A stretch of DNA of 64,000 nucleotides, from contig VZDJ01000346.1 of NCBI GenBank assembly GCA_008694505.1, positions 13,007,402-13,071,401 of the forward strand, read 5' to 3'. Shown one piece after another: positions 46,051 to 59,189 of this stretch. Origin of the DNA: Cyanoderma ruficeps (taxonomy: Eukaryota > Chordata > Aves > Passeriformes > Timaliidae). The notes under the pieces are model-generated. The model ran no database searches, had not been told where the DNA came from, and saw only the letters and a list, made by a program, of their open reading frames with translations. The first letter of the stretch is position 1, and the number at the start of each line of letters is the position of its first letter. The position numbers and the translations under genes are program-made.

Positions 46051-49000
46051 GTATGGGCTCATTTGAACCTTAATTTGGACAGGGCACCTCTCTGATAATT
46101 TTAATAACAAGTGCACACTGCACTGGTTCTCTTGGCTTGGCATCTCATCTTAAATCTGAACATATTTAAGGAGCCCATGCAGAGATGTTCCTCAGGAAGC
46201 TGGATGCATTCTGAAGGACCATTATAGTTTAAATGGAAATGATGAAAGACTGTCCACCTTTCTGTAAACGAGTTAAAAATATTTTAAGGATGTTTTGACA
46301 GAACACCCTTCAGATTAAGAGTTGGAGAATGATGGCAGAATTATCCCTCTTGTCTATTAGTCTGCCTTGGAATCATTTTAATGTTTAGCTTGAAACAGAC
46401 ATAATTCCTTGGTCCTTAATACAGGCTTTACTGCCTTACCTTCCTGTGCTATAGTGAAAGGGCAAGAATATGGATAGATAGATGGTTTTGTGGAAATGGA
46501 ATGAAACTTGTTAGTGTTTTATTTGGAAATAAAACAGTTTGTTAAAGATAGATACAGCCTCACCGAATATTGAGGAGTAGGAAAAAGTGTTGCTTTCTTC
46601 CATCTATAGATGTCCATAAAGAGCATGCTTTTCTGACTGTTCTCTTTCATGTTTCCTATTTTCCTGAATATTTCATGTGGGATTTCTCCACAAGAGCGGT
46701 GACTCAGTCCATGCAAACCACCAACTCTCCCACTTACCCTCTTGTGAAGGAAAATTTATTTTAGCTAAATTGGGTGATTACAGTCAGGGAGGAAAAATGT
46801 TTGCCTTTTCAAGTGGAGGAGAAGTCAGAGAACCCTCAGAGTTCTTAAATGAGATGGACGGCATCTCCTAGTTTATCCCATTTTATCCCCAAAGAACAAA
46901 TTTTAGGCCATACTGGATGTACTTCAAGCCAGGATATGATCACCTACCAGTGCCAGGATTGCTGCCTTTGCTCCTGTTTACAACTGTCATATATAGCAGG
47001 GAAAATATGACTCAAAGCACTCCCTGGTAGTTTAGAGGTCATATGAGATGAACATTTCAATAAACTGAAACAGATTAGACATCAGTCTCCAATAGCTTGG
47101 CCAAAAAAAACAGGACTATATGATATTTCTTCTTTGAGGTCTGAATCTATGTAGTTCAAGCATGGTGCACTTAAAAGTCATCTAAAATATATTTGCATGT
47201 ATTTGCAAATACAGGTATATAGGTGTGTGCATATATATGTATAGATATGAACACAGACATGCACACAAATCTCTATATGCACACATATGATGGGAGCCAC
47301 ATGAAATACCTGTTCTGGTATTTGCACGTTATGCATATAATATACATATTGTACCTGTATGTATTATAGATGCATTTTTATATGAGAATCACACTAACAT
47401 ATGCACCTTTATGTACATATCTGTCCATATATATACACACACATTTTACACATGCTTGCATACTCATATATATATATATATGGGCCGTGAGTATAGATGA
47501 CCTACCTGTCTATACATACAATATTTATGTGATTCCTAACATGTAAGCTTTTCATGATAATATGTTATTCAGTAGCCATAATTCAGCTCTTTGTTGCCTA
47601 GAGACTGATGGCAAGAATGAATGCACAGTGCTCTTAGTCTGTTTCTTTCAGGCCATCTATGAGAGAGAGAGACACAGTACTGAGGCAGAAATCCTGATTT
47701 TTGAGACCCCACATAATTTTCATACCAGATACTGAGTATTGAAATGTCAGTACTAGTCATCATCCTAAGCACTGTACTGTAAACAGGATTTTTGAAGCCA
47801 TTTGTATATACTCTTGCTGATAGTAGTTACATTCTACTGAAATTTAAACAAATATAATGTGCAATGAGGCATTTCTTCAGTGAAAAGTTGTATCAATCCT
47901 GAAAAAGCCAGGCAATGCCATTTCATGTTGTCATGTCCACCTGACTTAGTGCCAACATAACCTCCTGATGACTTTTTAAATACCAGGACTATAGCTAAAA
48001 TGTTCCAGCAGAAGAGCTGATTGAGAATCAATTTCATGGCTTTTCAACAGCAATGTGTTCCAGCACTTTGGATTTCCTGCCAAGAAAAGAAAATGGAATT
48101 TATTCCTCCTGGGCATGCAGGAAAAAGAATATTCTAGGTTGTTTTCCAAGAGAAAGATTATTATGGGACTTCTGTCTGTCTGCTACTTTCCTTCATTGCA
48201 GTAGATTTTAAATCTACAGTTTAATTTCAATCATATTTAATGAGTTATTCTAGTCCCAAAACTTTGATGAAAAATTGTGACAGGGAAATGAGAGAGATAA
48301 AATTAGTATCTCTGATGAGAAAAAGGCTTAAGTCTGAACTCAACAGATACTTCTTTTGTGGTTTGCAGGTTATTCATTCAGCGTTTTCATGTGGCAAGTC
48401 AGTCACCATGGGCATAGTTGGAATCAGCTCCGAATTAGGAGGAAAAGGAGAATTGTGAGAGTTCAAATGTGGGGAAAATGTACATAAATTTCAGTTTTTA
48501 AATTAAAAAAAAATCTGTTGGAAGGCAGGCTTCAGTAATTACAAATATTCAGGAATACTTTTTCCATATGTGATTAAGTCAAAGATTTGTTTCATCACTT
48601 ACCAGCCTCATGAGTGCCCTTTGCAGCATAAGCTGGACAGAGATGCAGCTTTAGCATTAGAGAGCACTCAGGGAGGTTGTTTAGCCAAACACGAGACATG
48701 CTGTCATGCCACTTACTATAGTTAGCCACTGTCAGTGACAGTATCCTTTGTGCTATTCTCACATTCTTTTGCAGGTTCAGTTTGTTAGATGCCTCTGGCA
48801 AGTCGTACAACAGTGACTTTAAACTCGTAACTTTTGTCACCTTTTCACAGCATTTAGAATAATCTAAATTCCCTTGGTTGATGTTCCTTAATCAATTATG
48901 CTGGGATACTGAAGTTAATAATCTACAATGGCAGTGTCCTTGCAATTATTATTTTACTTACACTATCTCTCAGAAGATAGTTTTTGCTGATATAAAAAGG

Positions 49001-52000
49001 CAAGGATCAGATATAGGTTAAATTTAGGGGGCTAGAAAGCTTACAACTAACTAACACCAGCCTACGTGGGAAGGGTTTTGAGCAGAAACTCCATATAGTA
49101 TTACTAAAAGGCTGTGATATTGGAAACTGTTCACGGTTAGTGGTGGTCTAGCTAGTTGGCTGCAAAGAGGTTCTTGTAGTGGTGCCCCAACTGTCCCAGC
49201 TCTTGTTTAGAGTAAGATTAAGATTTTTAAGTATTTATCAGGACAATTGCTTCTATTAAAAGCTATAGTATCCACTTAAGGATATAAGAAAGACAATTCT
49301 TTATATCTAATCTGATTTATGTGATACGAGCTCATTCCCATTTGGGTGTTTATTTATCACAGGCTTCTTCTACACAAGCAGATCATGCAGGCCAAACTTT
49401 ATCCTTTGCTTGTGAGGGCAGGCAGCATTGTATAGCCCATATCTCTTAATCTAAATGATATCCCCTCATAAGAGGATCTGGTTTATAGAGCTTACTAGGG
49501 AGGGTTTGTGTTTCAAGCTATCCCTTGAAACATGCTCAGACATTCCTTTCTGGTAGTGTTGCTGAGTGAGATAAACCACAAGCATGTTGGGCACATGTTA
49601 ATGGTTAAAGAGTGCAGTCACCTTTGACTGTTTTAGTGAGACTTTGACATTAATAATTCTAGTAGCAAACACATTGAAGGTGTTTTTCAGCTAGGCACCC
49701 AACATATATCAACCACCTTCAGCCTGAAACATGGAACAATATAATCTATAGTCCAATACACACCATCTTTCCAGAGGACATTTAAACATGGCATCTTTGT
49801 TGCATGACAGATGTATAACTGGTCACATGATGAGCACATCTGTGCAGCTTCTGGGTCACAGGATGAAGAGGGCATTTCTGACATGCAATGTGCATGAACT
49901 TCTGTTCTCTGGTCCTGAGAAAGACCTAGACCAGCTATCTACAAGAGGAGTACGAAGTAGAATTATGTCCTAATAATGTCACAAAGGTGAAATGCATTCA
50001 GTCATCTCACAGACTGGCATTAGGTTGGATATGTTAAATATGTGACAAGCACAATGCCATTAAATATGGGCTTCGAGTGTGTCCGTAAATGTCTGCAAAT
50101 TTTACTTAAGAGAAGGATTTCTAGGATTTGTCTTGGCAATTTGGACTTTGTACAGAACAGGAAGTGCCTATGGCTGCAAGATGCCAACACAAAAAACGGG
50201 CTAATCTAAGAAAAAGGTTTTATGTATTTCAGTTTTTACAAATAAGCAGGTAATGAAACAAGATAGACAGACTTGCACATTTTGATATTTAGGAGCAAAA
50301 TCACCATTATCTAGGTTTCACACAAAGAACGAAAGAGAAGCTTATTTTAAGACTGCAAAAGGTTTGATGGGACTTTGGAGTCAGGAAAAAGCCCCCTCCA
50401 AGAAATGAGGCAGTTGGGCTCTGAGGGGAAACAACTGTTATGGGAAAGGTAGTTTGAGGGCCTGCTTAGTTCATAGTATTAATTGAACGAGTTGTGATCA
50501 CAGGGAGATAAAAATAAAACATATTCTCTGCTGCTGTCACAGATGTGAATCTTCTTGCAGCAAGAACACTTTAACTGGTAACAAACAAATGCAGAGGTGA
50601 CAGCAAGTGCTTGGAGCTTTATTTAAGTGAGCAAGAAGAAGAAAGCACCTCTGGTACATTTGCAGGGTACTGCAAGGTCAAATCTAGTTTCTCTGAGTGT
50701 ATTTACTGCCAGCAGATATTTTTCAAGCATGAAGGATTCAGGAGGGTAAAGTTCCAAACATTAATGTCATTCTTAGTACATATTTCAGTTTAGCCCAATA
50801 TGAGACTCATTAATAAGATGTACAGTATTTTTTTAGTAACCAGCCTTGCAGGAACTCAAAGATAAAGCCACATCCTGGATGTAAGCTCAAAGGCTATCTT
50901 TAATTACATGTGTCAGAGCTCCAGAACACACTATTGTAAATGTGTAATTAATTTGCTTACAAAAAATATTTCAGGTCCTAAAAATATCTTAAAGATTAAT
51001 TATTGAAAGACCATTTCAAAAATGTGGGATTCAGGAAACTGACAAAGCTGGATCAGAAAGGTATTATCATGAAAAATTTTAGTAAGATTTATGTTGAATA
51101 ATTAAATAGAAAGCCTCCTTAGTGAGACTATGCATTCCCACATGTTTGTTGCTCTTCATATTTCTGTAGGGAAGAGGTAAATTATAGATATCACAATGCA
51201 AAGGTTTATCAGAACTTTTCTACTGAAACTGGTAAAAATATCTGAATATTTCTAGCTCTAAATATTTGAAAGATAGCTGGGATCTGTGGTTCTTTGTAGG
51301 ATGTCCTTTCCACACTTAACAATCACACCAATGGCAAATCCATATTAAACCAGAGACAGATTATTCTGTCTGATGGATAAAATTATTTCCCCCTTTGAAT
51401 TACCTCTCATTTGTGGTTTTCTCCAGCTAAGACACAGAGATGGATTGTTTCTCTTATTTCCAAAAGAAACATTCTGTTGGCTTTACTTGGATGATATCTG
51501 TAGGAATACATACAAGAGAAGGAACAAGCAGGAAGCTAAGCCCAGGGAACATCTGAACATAGAACCAAAGGAAGAGAAAAAATAACTTCCTTTCTTGTAA
51601 TGTCCTGTGTTTCTTCACATTAAAGTGCTTCTGGTGGCACTTATAAAATATTTCCCCTCTGTACTGGGTAGTGTGAAATGAAGGCCTGCTAGAATATGAA
51701 AGTAGGGGGAGTGACCAAAGAGATTTGTGGGGTAAAATTCATGTACTTCTGACCCCATTTTACCTGTGGTCTTTTCACTCTTTCTCAGGAATGGTGCAAT
51801 GAAGATTTTTGAAGTCTTAGGCTGGGCATTTAAAGTATGTTTCTTTGCATGATTCACATTATTATCTAATGACATTATTGCTTGTATTGCTTTGATGTTG
51901 AGACCTTAATGGATTTTATGAATAAAGCAATTTCTCCTGCGGTCAAGATCAAGAAACATCTTTACATTAGAATTTAAGAATAAACTTATGGCTGCTTAAA

Positions 52001-53889
52001 CTGAACTTCTGAAGAAAGCAAATAGGGTTTAGCATGCACTTAGGAGATAATTAACCTTAATGCTCTGTAGAGAGTGCTATGATGTTATGCCTCAGTGCCT
52101 CATCAGCACTTTCTGGGACTCTTTCCATAAACCTTAGGTTGAAGCTCAGTGGTTAATTTTCATCCAGATCTGCTGGGTAATGTTGCTGAGGTCTGTTCTG
52201 TAGGAAGCAGAATGCCAGCTCATCTTCTTCTGGGACAGCCAGATGCTGAACATCCCCTCTGAATTAAAAAGTGCAGCATGCAGCAGCTGCTCTCTGAAAG
52301 AGCAGATGCAGAGTATCCTGCCAGAACTGAGAAGCTGAAATTGAGGAGAATCTTAAAGTTTCGCAAAACTCATCCTATACACCTTTTTCACATCTGGACT
52401 GTAACTCATCACATGAGCAAACTTGTTGCAGACCAGCCTTGAAATACCTAAGTTGATAAGTTAGAACAGAAGAAGCATAGGCATGTAATACCACTGATCA
52501 GATAGTAAAGATTACTGCTTACTTGACTGACTTCAGAAACAGGCTACTGAGAACTGTCTTTCTGAGGAACTAAAAGCCAGTTCCTAAGGAGCATGCAAAA
52601 ATTTATGTGAAAGTAGGTAAGCTACCTTTTAGTAATTCTCAGTGTTGTTAAGCTTCAGTGGGGCATATAGCATCTCCTCAAACAAAATCGACTAGTGCCA
52701 TTTAATTCAGCTATGCAGCGAATCAGAAAGGCAAAAAAAAACCCAGAAAAAATGAAGTTATTGCATTGAGAAGTTGCTTGTTATCTTCTCAGTAAGCAAA
52801 CTCTAGTTTCATCTCTTTGCCTTAACATATTCAGCTGCAACTGACTAAACACTGCCATTTAAAATCTGCAAGTCTTTGGTAAGAGCAAATGTCCCATTAA
52901 CCATATTCCTGAGGTCTTCTAGGCACAAAGAAGTGCATAATTCTACAGGTATATGTGTGCATTCATAAATATTTTCACATTATCTATTTGGAGTTTAATT
53001 TTCCCTTGATAAAAAGGAATCAAATTCAGAAAGCTCTGAATTGAACATATATTGCTTAACAAAAATCTCCTTTTTTCTTATTTAGATGAAAAGTTTGGCT
53101 TTAATTAAATATAATTAAGAAACCAAATTGATACAGTTTTATTAAAATTTTCTTCCAATTTTGTACTAGGAAAAAAAAAAACAAACTGATAAATTAAAAA
53201 AGAGCTTAAGGTAGCCTGAACTTTTTTCTTCCTGAAATGGTTTTTGGTACTCCTGCCAAAGACATAATCAGCCAATTACAGTAGGAAGTACACTAATGGT
53301 CAAAGCTCTTTAAATGACTTATTGTCACAGTTGTGAAATTTCTAGCTTTTAATTTCCTTAAAAAGGAAAAGGTAAAATCTAAATAAAATCATGGGGCATG
53401 AAACTGTTTCTTTAGTTATAATGGTAAAGATGTAAAATCCAATATGCTCAGTTTGTTTCTGATGTTTTGTCAGATGATGTCCTTTTCATCATCTCCAGGG
53501 GTGGAGTATTTCTCCTATGCTTTTATTTTATCATTGTCAACTTGAGGAATACTATTCATGTATCTAATGCATCTGCTGCCTGTATAAATTTGGGATATTC
53601 CCCATTAATAGAGAACTTTTGTATAATTAGCCATTTAATTGGAAGCTGAAAACAACAATCTCATTTCATATTTTGATTTGCTGAAACCAATGTGAGGGGA
53701 ACAGTTATTGTCCTTTCTTTAAGATCAAAGGCCCAACCAGGTAACTGTAAATTACACTGAATGTTTGGGACAACAGAAAAACTTTGTTGGGGGAAACTGG
53801 CATGGCCATCTCAAATAGTGACATGCACTCAACAGCTTCTAATGCATCAGACACATTTTCACCAGAGGGGTAAAAGAGGGGGTTACCCC
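46051..53889. other. long repeat-poor unique block
   Basis: Almost 8 kb with no recognisable CR1, LTR or gene. A TA/CA-rich patch occupies about 47195-47485. AT-rich TAAT-containing stretches occur near 52990-53170. Open frames are all under 90 codons. No RNA gene recognised. Confidence 0.45.
47195..47485. repeat. degenerate TA/CA-rich simple sequence
   Basis: Irregular tatata, acacac and tgtgtg units are interspersed with unique bases, ending in a clean 'atatatatatatatatg' near 47465-47482. An old, decayed dinucleotide array. Confidence 0.8.
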
Positions 53890-54330
53890 AATGTGTTCAG
53901 CATTGGTGGGACCTCATCTGGAGCATTGTGCACAGTTCTGGGCTTTTCCATTTAAGCAGGATGCAGAGGTTCTGGAATGTGTCCAGAAGAGGGCAACACA
54001 GCTGGTCAAAGGGCTTGAAGACATATCCTGTGTGGAGTGGCTGAGGACTCGCTCTCTACAGCTTCCTAAGGAATGGAAATAGAGAGGGAGGTGACAAAAC
54101 ATCTGAGAATTGTTCAAATCCACGCCAGGGGGGTTCAGATGAGATGTTAAGGAAGCATTTCTTTACCAAAAGGGTCGTCAGATGTTGGAACAGGCTTCAT
54201 AGAGAAGTGGTTGCAAGCCTGCAAGTGTTTATGAGGCACGTGGACATGCTTCAAACTTTGATCAGCTGTGAAGAAGTGGTCAGGCAGTTGAACTAGATGA
54301 TTGTTGTTAATTTCTTCCAACTGAACATTT
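53890..54330 (+). mobile_element. CR1 LINE 3' region, distinct subfamily
   Basis: Sense CR1: 'cagcattggtgggacctca', 'gagcattgtgcacagttctg', 'gtccagaagagggcaacaca', 'agatgttggaacaggcttca', then 'gaagtggtcaggcagttga', 'actagatgattgttgttaa', 'tttcttccaactgaaca'. The 3' end differs from the other copies here (caggcagttg and cttccaactga), so a different CR1 subfamily. Frames are broken, for example by stops near 54080. It ends in a hexanucleotide array. Confidence 0.9.
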
Positions 54331-54405
54331 CCCTCCCTTTCCCTTTCCCTTTCCCTTTCCCTTTCCCTTTCCCTTTCCCTTTCCCTTTCCCTTTCCCTTT
54401 CCCTG
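54331..54405. repeat. TTTCCC hexanucleotide array at a CR1 3' end
   Basis: About twelve tandem copies of tttccc follow directly on the CR1 3' end at 54330. Known of the family: CR1 ends in a short tandem repeat of a different unit, so this array may have grown from the terminus. The antisense frame reads as a GK dipeptide repeat and is not a protein. Confidence 0.95.
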
Positions 54406-54694
54406 TCTCTTGGCTGATAGCTGTGGATAAAGGATCATGAGTATATACAGCGCCTGATCCAAGGTGAGTGCTACCACCTTGCTTGTTCCAAAGGCAAGAA
54501 CTGCAGAGCACTCTGGGAGCTGTTGTATAGTGGGGGTTCATGTGTTGGGTGCTTATAGTGTGCTTACAGCAAATGAGGAGAAATAATTCTCTCTCAGTGG
54601 GTCTAAAAGGGCATGTGTTGATCAGGGAGCTGCCTGAAATCAATCATCCAGTCTATAGATAACATTCAGTATATCCTAAGTCTGCCTTACATCT
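54406..54694. other. unique spacer between two CR1 copies
   Basis: About 290 bp of non-repetitive DNA. No gene recognised. Confidence 0.5.
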
Positions 54695-54990
54695 CTGTCT
54701 GAGTAACAAGAAATAGAACAACAGGAAATGATCTTAAGTTGGGTGAGGGGAGATTTAGATTGGATATTAGTGAAAAATTCTTAATGGAAAAGATTGCTAA
54801 ACATTGGAATAGGCTGCCCAAGGAAATGATGGCATCCCCATCCCTGGAGGTGGATAAAAGACGTTTGGATGAGGCACTGAGGGACACTGATTAGTGTGGA
54901 CTTGGCAGTGCTGGGTTTACGGTTGGACTTGATGGTCTTAGAGGTCTTGTCAAACCTAAACAATTCCATGATTCTCTTCTATGGTTCTAA
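54695..54990 (+). mobile_element. CR1 LINE 3' end
   Basis: Sense CR1 3' end: 'acaacaggaaatgatcttaa', 'ggggagatttagattggat', 'ggaataggctgcccaagga', 'catccccatccctggaggt', 'gttggacttgatggtcttag', 'aggtcttgtcaaacctaaac', ending 'ttccatgattctcttctatg'. Same orientation as the copy at 53890 but from another subfamily. Confidence 0.94.
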
Positions 54991-57900
54991 GTCCTGTCTG
55001 CCTCTGATGCCTGTGTACCTGACTGAGTGGAAGAGATGTGATGCTTTCTTCAGTTTCAGCTGGACATCTCTGCTGATGGTAGATTTCTGCAGCTTGAAAA
55101 GCAGGAATCAGACATCTGTCTTGTAAGCTATAACCTAGGCTGGTGATTAAGGCTTACATTTAGGAAATGGGAAGACAATTTTCTACTGATTTCCTAATAA
55201 GAATTTTATTATGAATTGGGTCCCTTTTCCCCTTCTCCAGAGGGAGCCAGAACAGAAGCAGAAATATCAGATCCATTGTGCCCAGAGGAATTATGTGGAA
55301 GGGATGACAATTATGAAGACCAGTTTTATGCCCTTTATAAGCATTATGTAGATTTAGACCTATATATTTGATTAGTAATGCAAATAATATTGAGAACCCC
55401 CCATCACAAATATGTCATCCAATGAGGGAATGACAGTCAGTATTTTGCAATTCTTGTGACCCAGTGACTCATCCACATTTCTGCACGGTGGCATACGTTT
55501 GGCAAAATATGGTATCTAGGATTTTAACATGACAGTTGTGTTTAAAATTAGATTTTGGTTACCCAAGTCCAACCCTCCCTGCTTCACCACATATCTGTAC
55601 CTCTGCCTGAGCTACACAGAGCTCGGAGAATAAATTAAAAAATCCTCACTGCCTGTATTATGAACATCTTCATAAAATGACTTAATGACTTGGAACTTTT
55701 CACTCCAAAACCCCGTTGCAGATGACCTAAAACAAGAAAAAAAAAACCACCCCAAAACAAAAACAAACAAACAAACAAAAACACAAAACAAAACAAAAAA
55801 CAAAAAACCCCAAACTTACATTTAGTCTAACTTGTAAAAAAGATTATAAAAGTTGTCTATATATGGCAGTGAAAAGTACCTTCACTGGAATTAAAATCAG
55901 AGTGAAAACTGATGTTTTTCTGATTACGAGTCCTTTCTTCTGAGAAACTCTTAAAAGGAAATAAATTGAAATCACTATGAAGACTCATTGAAAACACTAG
56001 ATTTTAGAAATTCACACTTGTTACATTTTGTTGATACAATTTTATTATCTTTCATTGAGAGGAAAAATAAATACTGTGATGTAAGGCAGGAGGGTCCTGC
56101 AGGTTATTGTCCTATTCTGCTTTCCTATAGCAAGGGTACTTTGATATGGATCTTTGATTTTTTTGTTTCCAAGCCTGATTTCTGAACAGTTACATGAAAC
56201 AGGAGTGTTTATTTTGTGTGTCTGAGCTGTTCTGGTATCTTTTTGTTCAGAGGCTTGTAGGGTGTTTTTTAATGTACTCTGAAGTCTTCAGTAACTATAA
56301 AAAGAATTGGATTTCTTTCCCATTGACTTCATAGTGGAAAAAAAGCTCTAACCAGGTAAAATCTTTTTAGCAATGCAAATGGAAAATAAATTTAGCTATT
56401 GAGGGGTGGTTTAAGATACTGTTTTTTAGGCAGGGTATAAACTGAATTATTTTGTCTTATTTTCTAATGAAGAATTCAGGGATGTAGTTATTATTTGAAG
56501 TATAGGCAGCTGTTTCACTGCATCAAGCCATCATTTGCAGCCAAAGCATTCATCCCCTATTCTGGAGGGCATGTGGGCCATGAGTCACAGTCTGCTATAG
56601 ACTTGCTCAATCTCTGAAGAGGTGTTGGGAATAAGATTATCCTCAGATAGCCTACTCAGATAGCCTTGCTTTGTTGACTAATTGTGCTCACTGCTCCAAA
56701 CACGATGTGAGATCATACCTAAATTGAGACTTTACTTAATTAAAGATGCTGACCAACCATGTTGCTGCGACCTTTCACAGATCTTTCCTAAATTTTTAAA
56801 ACTTATGTTCTCATCTTCTTAAAAGAAAATTAGAAGCTGACTATATGACAGAAGAAATAATTAGAAACAAGAAAATGAACAAAAATATTTTTGTTCACAG
56901 TACAGACATGGATACTTATGAGTCCAGGTCCCATTAAAAGCCTCCACTTGATATAACTGTGCTAGGTTTGAGACTAAAAGAGTTTATACAGTTCACTTCC
57001 AGGGGAATGTGAAAGAAGAAAAGTTTTTATGCAGAAAAAGACTCAGATTTCAGAGACAGTACTTCAGTTTCTGTTTCGTACTTGGTAGGGTACAGAAATA
57101 ACCAAGCAAATGAGAGCTTACTTTAAAAAGCAGATGAAAGATGGTCAGAACTGAATATGTGAGGATGATAAACTAGAAAAGCAAAGAAAGTCTGATTGAG
57201 CAGTACACTTACACTTGCACTTCTAAGCACACAAATATCCATTTGAAATGGATATTCAAATTACCATGACACAATGTACAACATTAATAGCCATTTTCTA
57301 CCTCACTGTACATCAACAAAATACTGTCTTATAACTCATCAGAGTGGTTTTGATGCATTATGTTTATCTGTGTTGGCTTTACTGAACTGCTCAGATTAAT
57401 CAAGAAGAGTATAAGCAAGATATCATATTAGGATTCTGTTTGTAGGAACTGTATCAGAATTTGTGATTTAGCAATTTGTAATAACAATGGCAAGCCCATT
57501 GCGTAGTGATATATTGCAGGCATTATTATCAGTAGTATTGTCCTTTCACCAACTCAGATAGAATGAAATACCAATCTTCATCTTACTGGTATTATCAATT
57601 GTTTAAAATTTTCCATAAAAGAAAAGAATATCAGGATTGAATTTGGCCAGTGCAATTAAAGAAAACCCCTCATTAATTTTAAAAGAAAATGTAAAGGCTG
57701 AGCAAGAGTGAAAGACAGTAGGTTTTTTCTTTATCTCAGCCTAGAGCACAGGCCCTACTGGAATAAGGTATCCCAGTGTTCTTTTACAGAAAGTGTGGGC
57801 TTCAAGAAAAGAGAATATTATTAAATGGACATTATTCTTTTTTTGAGAAGTACAAATGCACAGTACTATGCAGGAGCAAAATATTACTCCATTTTTCACA

Positions 57901-58294
57901 CACAAAATCTAATTTACATTTGCTGAGGTTAGATGATTAATGTTTTCAACCTAATTAACCAATTAGCCCATATAGTAAATTACCTTCCTCTGAGACTAAC
58001 AGGAAAAACAGTAGGCTGTTGCCTCTTGCAATTATAGGAGAGAACACAGAATGTGATTCTGGACATCAATGAGTTATTATAGTCACTCAAAACTGTGCAT
58101 TAAAAAACTGTAAGAAAGTGAAAAAACAGCTGTAAACTGAAATATTTCTAAAACTTAATTTTTCATCCACCATGAAAAAAAGGCTACATATTTTAGGCTC
58201 TTTTACTCAACTTTGCACATGTTCAGAGTAATGCTTGGATAATTACATTATTATTTATGAAGTTTGTATTCTCTGGTATTGATTGCAAGACATC
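54991..58294. other. unique AT-rich non-coding DNA
   Basis: Apart from the A-rich array at 55729-55814, no repeat, gene or RNA is recognised. Confidence 0.5.
55729..55814. repeat. A/C-rich low-complexity array (CAAA units)
   Basis: aaac and caaa units with short A runs. Antisense it reads as Phe/Val-rich frames that are not genes. Confidence 0.93.
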
Positions 58295-58344
58295 CTTTTT
58301 TTTTCTTTTTTTTTTTTTTTTTTNNNNNNNNNNNNNNNNNNNNN
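58295..58344. repeat. poly(T) run with assembly gap
   Basis: T run (one C inside) from 58295 to 58323, then 21 N (58324-58344). The predicted minus frame with unknown residues at 58223-58408 is an artefact of this gap. Confidence 0.95.
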
Positions 58345-59189
58345 CTGTGACAGAACCAAGGCAAAAAGAGCAATAGAGAAAGTTCATCTGAAGGTCAGCT
58401 GGCAACAAATATTGTTCTCCTTCTGTGATGCTTTATTACAAAGCTCCTAGTCTGACATCATTTAACCACCATTAGCCCCAGATCTTTGCCATGTCAAATC
58501 ACTTGACAAAACAAATATGAGCCATGCATGGTTGCACATTCCCTGGTTCAGTGTGCACCACAGGATGAGCAAGTTACCTCAAGCCTCAATCACACTGTCA
58601 TGCAGAGCAGACTGCATGTGTCCACCCATCCTTTCCTGCTCTAGGGACTGTGGAACACCAGCTGGTTTGTTCAGTGTGTTTTGGGCAGTTTTCTCAAGGC
58701 AGAAGTGATATGTAAGGTTAGAAAATCTGTTTCCCAAACCAGCCAGCACACATGAACTAAATATTAAATATTTGACATTAGACAAAGGTGGTCTGCCTTC
58801 TGCAGTTCAGCTCAGAGGGTGATGTGTCCTTTGAATCTCATACCTGAGTAAGTACAGTATCAACAGCCTGGATCCACATCTGCTGTGATTACACTGCTAT
58901 GGAACATCTTCACCCAGACTCATGGCACAGCTCACTCTTGCTCTCATGGACCACAGACCATGGCAGATGGCAGAGGTGGAAGTGAATTTAGCACAGTCTG
59001 AGCTATTCACATTACTGGGAAGTCATGTGCTGCTGCCAATGAACGTTAATGTGTTTCAGAAAATGTTTGGGTTCATTAGTGAAATGGTTTAGGAATGGTG
59101 TTCCTAAATTCAGTGCTTCCATTAAAATGAAAATCCATGAACTGCTGCATTAGGAGCTCACAACTGGTGTATCTGGAGCAATCCATATT
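58345..59189. other. sequence flanking the ERV pol, unassigned
   Basis: This is where the 3' part of the minus-strand ERV would continue (3' internal region and LTR), but I cannot recognise an LTR end, TATA or AATAAA in the right order. It may be unrelated unique DNA. Confidence 0.35.

Noticed and set aside
54331..54405. interstitial telomere or CRISPR-like array
   Set aside because: The unit is TTTCCC, not TTAGGG, and there are no spacers. It is a plain hexanucleotide microsatellite.
54293..54643. 116-codon minus frame with a glycine-lysine repeat
   Set aside because: The repeat is simply the antisense translation of the TTTCCC array.
58223..58408. minus frame with unknown residues
   Set aside because: Produced by translating through an assembly gap and a poly(T) tract.
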